A stretch of 64,000 nucleotides of DNA from Liolophura sinensis (Eukaryota > Mollusca > Polyplacophora > Chitonida > Chitonidae), in contig NC_088302.1 of NCBI RefSeq assembly GCF_032854445.1, forward strand, positions 48,328,046 to 48,392,045, given 5' to 3'. Of the stretch, positions 56,301 through 64,000 are shown one piece after another (the stretch's first letter is position 1; each line of letters opens with the position of its first letter). A model generated the notes under the pieces. That model was not told where the DNA came from and searched no databases. It worked only from the letters and a program-made list of their open reading frames with translations. A program made the translations under genes and the position numbers.

Positions 56301-59300
56301 GTTGTGGGGACATCGGAACAGGTGGTGGAGATGTGGGAATGGTTTGTGGAGGAACTGACAGCGTAGTCGCTTGACATGGTAATGGAGCAGGTGGACGAGA
56401 CGAAACATACGGAATGGGAGTTTTTTCTTCTGTGGACCATCCTCGTCTCATCACATCTCTCAACGACGAAGGAGGTACTGACGGGGTGGCTGAAACAGCA
56501 ACATCTGGAACCTTATTCCAGGCCTATCTTAAATGGGTTAAATTAACTTTGTTTTCGCCTCTGGCACTTTAGTCATGTGACAAAAGAGTGAGGCGATGAC
56601 CGATTCATAACAGCTATGAAGTATGAATACTTCTATGCAATACTTTAAGGATGTCGTAATAGCAATTCTACTCAGAAAAGTATGTAATGGTTTGTTGTAA
56701 TCGAGCTCTCTTCGCTACTTTACGACTAAAGAGAATGAATACCAGCTACCGAAACAGACATTACCTTGACATCTCTGACTTCTGGACTTGAAAACAAGAG
56801 ATTTCTCCTTCAAATCATATGACGCAGAGAATGGCCACTTAAAGTTAAATGCTACCGGATATGCTTTTTAAATGAAAATGAAAAAGTCCAAAATATCAAA
56901 ATGCGTTCTTGGTCATGGACGAAGAGTGAAACCACGTGACTATCTGTTACTTAACCTCATCGGCAATTAGTCACGGCATGCTGGCAAAAATCCACAACAA
57001 TCTTTGAAAACTTCGATATTGTGCCAATATCACATTTACAGATTATTGAATAGGAAACGAGATGTCAGCGGACAGAGAGTTTTTTGCTTTGACCTCAGGT
57101 CACACGTGGTCAAGGATAAAACTTTTAATATTTAATTATTCAGCATTTTCCCACGACAGATCCAGTTTACTCAGAATTATGTGCTTCATTCGTCAACCAA
57201 TTAAAAGATAACTGTTTACGCCAATAGCCCAAGAGATAACTGAGTGTCAGATGTCACCTACATAGACGCCGTGTCCAACCGCACCTCACATCATTCAAAA
57301 TTTCCCTCGTGTCAAGTACGATGACAGAGAATTAACTCACTTACCCGTGCTGAGTGGATTTTCTGAACTTCTCCCGAACATAGTTTGGCTAGGCACAGCT
57401 GAAAACAAACCAATGGCGTCACCTGAAAATTTGTTGGTATACTACTGGATTATTTGGACATATCCTGCGCTGCCATCTACGCCGATACTTAATAACTGCT
57501 GATCTTTCATGCAATGCTTGATTGATTTCAAGTTATAATAAAGAACAAAACTTTATGGTGAAATATTATAAAACTACAGCATGTATAAAGCAAGGTGGAA
57601 ACCAATGTTAAATTTGGAATATATCAAAATGCCACAAAACGTACAACATATTACCGTGGCATGTTAAAGAAATTTTAAAATTAAAACAGAATCGAGAGAG
57701 TAGCTGGTACTTGTGTTACTCCCATATTCTAGTCTCCTTTTCTTCTCGTCTATTTATTTATTTATTTATTTATTTCATTGGTGTTTTACGCCGTATTCAA
57801 GAATATTTTCACTTACACGACGGTGGCGAGCATTATAGTGGGAGGAAACCGGGCAGAGCCCGGGAGAAACCCACGACCATTCGTTACGACCAGGCCTTCC
57901 AATGTACGGTGGGAGAGAAAGTAGCATGAGCTGGACTTGAACTCACACCGACCGCATTGGTGAGAGGCTCCTGGGTCATATCGCTCCGCTGGCCGCTTTC
58001 TCAGTATGAGAGCTTTGATATCACTGTTCATGTTAATATCACATGTTCATACTCGCATAGCTACACGTACATGCCCAACCAATACTAAGCCTAGAGGTGT
58101 TTCGTATATACAAGCCAGCACGATACTTCTTTGCGGATACCATAGCCCATAATTGTTCACACATAAAAGCAATTGTATGCTTGGTCATGCTTCACATACG
58201 CAATCAAGCATGCACCAATGATGTTACACATTAACGGAAACCTACATACAGGCTCACGCGCCCATATGCTCATAGCATATACAATATTCGTTTTACATCC
58301 AGAAGTAATATTTTTTAGTGTGGCGTAAAACATCAATCAAATAAATAAATATATTCAAAAGTAAATAAACATGAACTTACTGCTACTTCGGTGATAATTC
58401 TGTCGCTTGGCTGACAAAGTTTGGCTGGTACCTGAATTAAAATTATTGATCATCGTTCACGACTTAAGAATACCATAGTGTAACAATTCAAAACAGTCAT
58501 TTAAATAAAATGTTAATAAATTAATGAAAGGTGAAACGTTTCAAATGTTTCACGGTTTTAAAGCTCTTTATTCAAATAATGTCGTAACAGCTAGTTTGAT
58601 CCTAGCCTATGCAAACACTAAAACATTACAGCAAACTACAATATGGCGAAAAGTACATACTTTATGGATGAAATATTGTTGCATAGTGATGAGTGAATAA
58701 TTATAGGAGTACCTCACCTCGGCAGTACTTAAGCTATATCGTGACTATTAAGCACGGGAAGAATGGCGATAATTACCTGGTCGTTTAGATTGTGTGGTCT
58801 GGCCAACTGGTGCTTTAAGAAACACAAACACAAAAGCTAACATGAATAAACACGCTCCTTTAACAGAGATGATATGTTTTAATCCTGCAAATTTGTAAAA
58901 AGTGGACATTTCATTTTCAAAACATCGAACGATTGATGATAGTAGTAATGTGATTGAGCGTTTGTTTGATGAGTGGTCCCATTAGGTAAAAGCGGAGTAC
59001 CTATTGCATATATGATGGTGTATAAATGAGAACATTTTCTGTCCAAAGTAATTTGTCCCAAGATTCAGTAGTTCATTGTCAACTCCTGTCTTCGCCATGA
59101 CGATATGAAGGCAATCAATTAACGCAGCACTTTATATACTGTCTTAGTTCTTTGATGGTTTGTGTCGAACGCTGTTCTGGAAACGTGTCTTGCGATTAGT
59201 GACCAAACTGATCATTGTTGACTGACGGCTGGTACACAAATGTCTCTTTCCAGCAGGACCATGTACGATCTGTACTGAAATGTGGCCAACCAGGCTTGGA

Positions 59301-62300
59301 CCCGCGTGTCCACAAATGACATGAAAGTTTTTAATTAATTTGTTTTACTCATTACGAAAAAATGCGATATAATAGGGGAATTATCAAGTATTCTAAGAAT
59401 AAAGATTAAAGGCACCCCCATTTCGTCGGGGGTGGGGGGTGGGTGGGGTGATTTGTCGTATAAACTTAGTTATCATACTGAAAATCAAACTCTATGAATG
59501 ATGTGCTAATGATAGGGTCAATTACTCATGTCGTACAAAGAAAAATAATGATTGTCATAAACGGAATATTATCACAACTTACCGACGGACTGTATGATAG
59601 ACTGATAATGCGGTCGATGAATACCGAGAGCTGCCAAATCATTTGTGACGAATGGGTATGTGTAACTGGATCCTGCTGCTTGGAGAAAATAGTTCATCAC
59701 GTCTTGAAGACATCTACAGGGTTGATGCTGTTTGCCAAAATGAATAAATAACTTGGTAAATAACTGATGCATGTGTCGTAACAAGTTGCGACACGTGCAT
59801 TCTAAATGCACTCAATCCACGATCAAGAACACGAGCTATAACATCGACATGGATGAACAACACTCACATAAAGCTACAAACAACAGGTTACTTCACACAC
59901 TTATGCTTTTATCTGACATGTTGGAAATTTTCATAGATGTACATGTATAGCTAGGTTATTAACACAAATTCGGTACTAAAGACTGAATTACGACCAATCA
60001 ACTGATAAATACAGCGGACAAGTTATTATTCTATGAACGACCTTGTTGTCCGCGTACAGGTGTCTCTTTGGGAAATAGACTACCACCTCCACCCAATCCC
60101 CGGGAAGAAACAGGGCATTCTGAAACGCGTTAACATAGGTAAAACATAAATCACATATACTTACAATGTTTTCCACATTTATCTGATAGCCTGCTGCAGT
60201 TTGGATTACTTCGAAGTGCTCGCATTCGGAACCCCTGAATTAGACAAACGTCATGGAAAGTTTTTTAGACAATGTTGAATTCATTGAATAATGAATTAAC
60301 CTAAGTAATTTTGCATAATTATCTGACGCTTAATAATAGCAGCAAACCTTGGTGTTGAAATCATGTTATAAGAAATCACGAATATTTCTCTTAAGAATCT
60401 TGGATGAAAATGTATTACATATCAAAGCTAAACATGTATATCCGAGTGTTTGAATGCACTTCAAAAATGTGCATTCGAAGGGCAAGAAATGCATATATAT
60501 ATGACCTCGAGTGTAGATAACCTATATTATTGCAAAGTAGATCTATAATCTACATAGCATTTATTCTCTCCTGACTGAAAATGTAATTCTGAACCAGACA
60601 TTTACTTCGAGAATAGGTGCAGCCAGCCTTGGGTGTATTCCAAACGGGGAAACGATGTTGTAATAGCATGGCCCTTCACCATTGTAATACACGGGCTAAG
60701 CTAATAATGGATCGATGTTTAAAACTCTCAGAGATATAATCAGGCTTACCTTGGAGAATCTCGTCTCAGACTTATAACATAGCTGCCATTATCTTTAAAC
60801 GTGACACTTTCCCTCATCAGTACATTTCCGTAGTCCTTGCCCTTCTCCAGTATCATCTCGGATAACTGCCTAGAACAGTTCTCAAAGAACCAACTGTGGG
60901 GGGAAAAGGCGAAACAAATATTTTGTATACGGAGGGTGTAACACAGGGAGGGTGGGAGGTCAAGTTTATAAAATACATGTATACTGTTGTCTAAACAATT
61001 GGCAACTACCTATATTTATCTGATTTGCAAAGGATTTCTCAACCGAAGTAAAACACCGCCCTTCGTCAGCTTTCTGACCAGCCTCCGGACTTAAAGCCAT
61101 ATTCGAACCAGCGAGAAGTGCATTCGAACATACAACTTTACTGGTCGAGGGGCTTTCGGTGTCAGTGAATCATCTTTTTACCGTCAGACAGGAACTACCT
61201 GTTGTGCTAAAACACATGATATAATCCAATCCTGCACTGTAACACCGAATTTTGAAAACAAAAATACAAAAACACAAAGGTGTTTGGAGAAGAACCTGAT
61301 GTACTACCAGACAATTGTAAAAATGTCCGCACCGCACAACCACCGCAGAATTTCACAAAATATCAAACTTCACATGAACTTACCTTGGTACAGTTTGCTG
61401 TCTGGGTTGACCCGGAGAATCATTATAAAATTTGTGGTTCTAAAATTAGAAAATTGATATACCGATATTTTGACAATTGGAGAATTGTTGGAGATCGGGA
61501 GCCCATTGGTGTATATTTGTTCATTTTGGCAAGTTTATTTTGGCATGCTTGTGATGACACATCTTAACAAGTATTTCACAACAAAAGAAATGTGACCCGT
61601 GTTCAAAAGGTATACATAATCGTCGCTGATTGGCTCGCGTGAAAAGCAGGCAAGTCTAGACTGTATCAAGACTAAGCTGAATTTTAGGTATGGTGTACTT
61701 AATTTAAATGTGACCAGCTCAAGAGACTGCTGGACTTAACCTAGATAATCTTATCTTCAATGTCAGCCAATCAACTTCGATTTTGTATCTCTTTAATAGT
61801 TTATGATTTCAACCTCTATTACAAATACCGAGGCAGTTTAAATTTTCGGCCCTGAACCGAAGTAAATGTAGGGTCTTGTTGTACAGAAACGCAAATCTCA
61901 GTATGCCACATCCACACAACCCAGTCATATGACTTGTAAAATCTCATCTCAATAAACTAGCGGAGTTACATCCTAAAAATTTGCATTCAGCCAAAAGAAA
62001 TAACATAGGAATACAGCACATGTCCAGCCTAAACCTACAGGTTTCAAAACTGTCGACCATTGAAGCTCACCCTTTATGAAGCAATGGCGGGGACCCAAAG
62101 AAAGAGAAGTACCTTTAGATATAAAGTAGGCTTATAAGATATTTATGGTTATCCCCAAGTCACATTTTGCAGATGGCAATCCAAGTGTGGTCGAAAATTG
62201 TAGTTGTTGAGACCTGTACTGTGAGGAGCATGAAAATACAAACGAAAATAGCATTTGTTGAAAATTACACTGTGAGGAGAACCCAAAATGGCAATTGTTC

Positions 62301-62615
62301 AGGTCTGCACTATGAGGAGTATGGACATAAGAACCTGCAGTGTTAGAAGTATGACAAACAATTAGGCCTGCACCGGATAACATCCCCTTCTAAAAGAAAA
62401 GAAAAAAAAAATAGAGTACGAGTCTTTACCTTGATGGGTCCCCCGTAGTTGAGCGAGTCTCCTGATGCATCCTCACTTAACTCCGAACCAATCCCATCGT
62501 CGATTTGGGAAGGGTTCCGAGATTTGGAGGTTTGTAGCATTCTCCAGTTTTCTATTGCTGCGTCCACAGATGTCTTCTGGCCTGGTAGCAGTTTGTTAGA
62601 CCTTTCGAAATCCCC
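53141..62615 (-). CDS. STAP-like SH2 adaptor with long proline-rich tail (5' end outside window)
   Basis: Exons in transcript order (minus): 62615-62430, 61439-61384, 60893-60750, 60234-60165, 59727-59583, 58812-58777, 58431-58381, 57398-57345, 56489-55578, 54605-53829, 53313-53141. They total 2604 nt (867 residues plus stop), with all junctions GT-AG and in phase. Residues 9-13 are LLPGQ, as in the PH-SH2 linker of vertebrate STAP proteins. The SH2 domain (about 82-182) starts WFFENCSRQLSE, has the phosphotyrosine-binding NVLMRES (R108) and a helix QDVMNYF. A PH domain would lie beyond 64000 and was not seen. The tail (about 202-867) is far longer than in vertebrate STAP-1/STAP-2 and has polyproline runs, FPPPPPP (750-756), RPLAPVP (778-784) and YxN motifs. 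Probably a cytoplasmic adaptor linking tyrosine kinases to actin regulators; family assignment is by eye. Confidence 0.83.
55578..56489 (-). other. Large proline/alanine-rich exon of the STAP-like gene
   Basis: 912 nt, phase 1 to phase 1, encoding about 304 residues. It has repeated PVPMS/PVPVS-type units, PAPAAPAAP runs and PPPPP blocks. Conserved-looking islands are RDVMRRGWSTEE, IAAKAKLMSQNRR, KGRRGSESDVQIRKSLNL and SVRDVRAMFDSG. The plus strand shows a long glycine-rich frame here, which is only the complement. The repeats probably change length by slippage. Confidence 0.8.
57752..58005 (-). mobile_element. SINE family A, near full length, in an intron of the STAP-like gene
   Basis: It starts with a TATTTATTTATT tail on the plus strand. 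It then carries the full reverse body: GTGTTTTACGCCGTATTCAA, GGGCAGAGCCCGGGAGAAAC, GCATGAGCTGGACTTGAACT, CCGACCGCATTGGTGAGAGG and CTCCTGGGTCATATCGCTCC. GGACTTGAACTC is the B-box region. It is the most complete family A copy here. Confidence 0.88.
58313..58352 (+). mobile_element. SINE family A 3' tail fragment
   Basis: GTGTGGCGTAAAACATCAAT followed by an AAAT tail. It lies about 300 bp from the full copy at 57752, in opposite orientation. Confidence 0.6.
59128..59252 (+). repeat. Dispersed repeat family R1, 3' fragment
   Basis: It reads TATACTGTCTTAGTTCTTTG, ATGGTTTGTGTCGAACGC, CTTGCGATTAGTGACC and TTGACTGACGGCTGGTACAC, matching R1. It lies in an intron of the STAP-like gene. Confidence 0.65.
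62205..62355. repeat. Degenerate tandem repeat of about 60 bp
   Basis: Phrases such as ACTGTGAGGAG and ACTATGAGGAGTATG, with a preceding TTGTTGAGACCTG or TTGTTCAGGTCTG, recur about three times in an intron of the STAP-like gene. Confidence 0.6.
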
Positions 62616-64000
62616 CTAAAATGTTGAAATTAAATGAAAAGTAAAGTTAGAGAATACCGCTAAATACACTGAAACTGAGGTAAAAAAAAGTTAGAATTAA
62701 TCAGCGTTAGTATTTACAACATAAAATACAGACTTTTGTTAACTAAATCTCAGCAAACGTAATCTTATACATGAGATAAGAAAATGTACGAGCATAAATG
62801 TTAACTAGACTCGTCGTCGGTTTTTATCACATTCAATAGCAACAGTCGGCAGATTATACATTTGTTTTAAATTTCAGTGACAGAGATGTTGACGATTTCA
62901 CATGACCAAACATGAGACAGTACAATGATATCTACACATTCTCATTATAATGATAAGACTTGTGCTGACTTTGTGGGTTTGGCTAAATAGTGGCGTTACA
63001 CTATAAACACAATTGTATTAGAAAATCTGAAAAAAATCTGGAACTCATCATCTAATACGATTATCTCCCCTATTTCACTGAAAGGAAATGCCATGGAGGA
63101 CAGGCTTCGGATGTCTGGATCTTTCTCTGTTAAGGATGTCGTAATGCTTAATTTAAGAGATCAAAAAGTGATACTTTTTGGAACGTTTACTTTTTGCATC
63201 CAGATTGTATCGCCAAAAGAGAATGCATCAAATATGCGCGTCCTGTTGGAGTAGAGCGAATCATGAAACAGATACAAGGGGCATCTGTTACCTGCAGCCT
63301 AATCATCACCTGACCGTGCATAAACCATACCTAGACTGGTCATGAATCATATGTGATCAGGTATATCAAGCTATAATTATAAAAATTAGTTGTGTAATAG
63401 TTATACAGCTGATAAGCATAAGGTCGACCAGACATGCAGCAAGCAGATAACGGCGTCGAACACCAATGCGCAGGCTATATACAGACATCTATGCATGTGA
63501 TAGGAGCACGTCGATTTGATAAATGCACGCCTATAGACGGGTCATTGGTAACTTGATCACGCACATTTACATCCCGTCCAGAGTGCGTACTACATTTACA
63601 TCACACTATAAAGAAACGAATCTTTGTCACTACGTTTGTCTATCCTTTGATTTTCTCCATATTAGTTCTACCAATTGACACCACACATAGTTGTTGTAAT
63701 GCTAAAGGCACAAAGAAATGCAATATCATCATGTTAATTTACCTTTCAAATATTAATGGCTACATATATTCAAAACAGTATGTCAAAAATCCAGTATCAG
63801 AGCTGTGCATGTGACCTTCATCATGTTCATGCCAGCTGCTGGGCCAAGGCATCTGTCACTCATTGTCAGTCTAAAATTAGCATGTCTGCCTGTCAAGTCT
63901 ATTGACTTTTTTTTTATTGTAGTCTGTATCCAAAATCAATTCTGTCCAAAATTTCAGTTTGGAGGGATCAACAATGCCTTTGAGTGAAAGTGATAAAGTT
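62616..64000. other. Intron of the STAP-like gene, no further exon found
   Basis: Upstream coding exons (expected PH domain) were looked for on the minus strand and not found. A minus-strand stretch open near 63000-63130 (starting TEKDPDIRSLSS after a TTAACAG-like site) does not resemble the PH end expected from STAP proteins. The gene therefore probably continues past 64000. Confidence 0.45.

Noticed and set aside
56012-56374. Plus-strand glycine/alanine-rich frame of 120 codons
   Set aside because: Complement of the proline/alanine-rich exon 55578-56489. It has no splice or start context of its own.
63000-63130. Possible upstream (PH-domain) exon of the STAP-like gene on the minus strand
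   Set aside because: The open stretch does not resemble the C-terminal part of a PH domain, and its end does not give a donor in the required phase 0.
1-64000. LTR retroelement or other virus-like element
   Set aside because: I looked for long direct terminal repeats and for integrase, protease or capsid-like frames and saw none that I could support.

Overview
This window looks like nuclear DNA from a lophotrochozoan animal, most likely a mollusc. The genes are split by many introns with animal-type GT-AG splice sites. The DNA is AT-rich, with many microsatellites. It also carries two tRNA-derived SINE families that I associate from memory with molluscan genomes: one with an AAAT-type tail, one with an ACTC/GAAT-type tail. 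No search was run, so the species is open. I saw no bacterial operons, rRNA, intact tRNA genes or CRISPR, and no LTR or other virus-like element.

Region 1 (1-24.9 kb) is gene-poor. It holds SINEs, inverted-repeat elements, a dispersed repeat family (called R1 here), the decayed 3' end of a LINE, long TA microsatellites and a 19-C run. One signal-peptide-like exon (7905-7988, minus) is tentative. Region 2 (24.9-29.4 kb) holds an ankyrin-repeat/SOCS-box (ASB-like) gene on the plus strand. About 1.4 kb past its stop lies a 43-copy array of an exactly 49-bp monomer. The first canonical AATAAA after the gene is beyond the array, so the array may lie in the 3' UTR.

Region 3 (33.0-49.5 kb) is the highlight. 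It is an 18-exon plus-strand gene predicted to encode a secreted 846-residue protein with three tandem expansin-like modules. Each module is a six-cysteine double-psi beta-barrel plus a CBM63-like domain, and Ser/Thr/Pro-rich linkers join them. All 17 introns keep the frame. Only module 1 keeps the aspartate known to be essential in bacterial expansin. After each of the first two modules, read-through of a weak donor gives a stop codon close to AATAAA signals. One-, two- and three-module products are therefore plausible.

Region 4 (53.1-62.6 kb) is a convergent minus-strand gene whose 5' part lies outside the window. I built eleven phase-consistent exons encoding at least 867 residues. It has an SH2 domain resembling STAP adaptors, then a very long proline-rich tail with an Ena/VASP-type FPPPP motif and several YxN motifs. 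The expansin-like gene probably acts outside cells on cellulose-type walls in food. The ASB-like and STAP-like genes suggest cytoplasmic ubiquitination and tyrosine-kinase signalling roles. Nothing links the three genes functionally.
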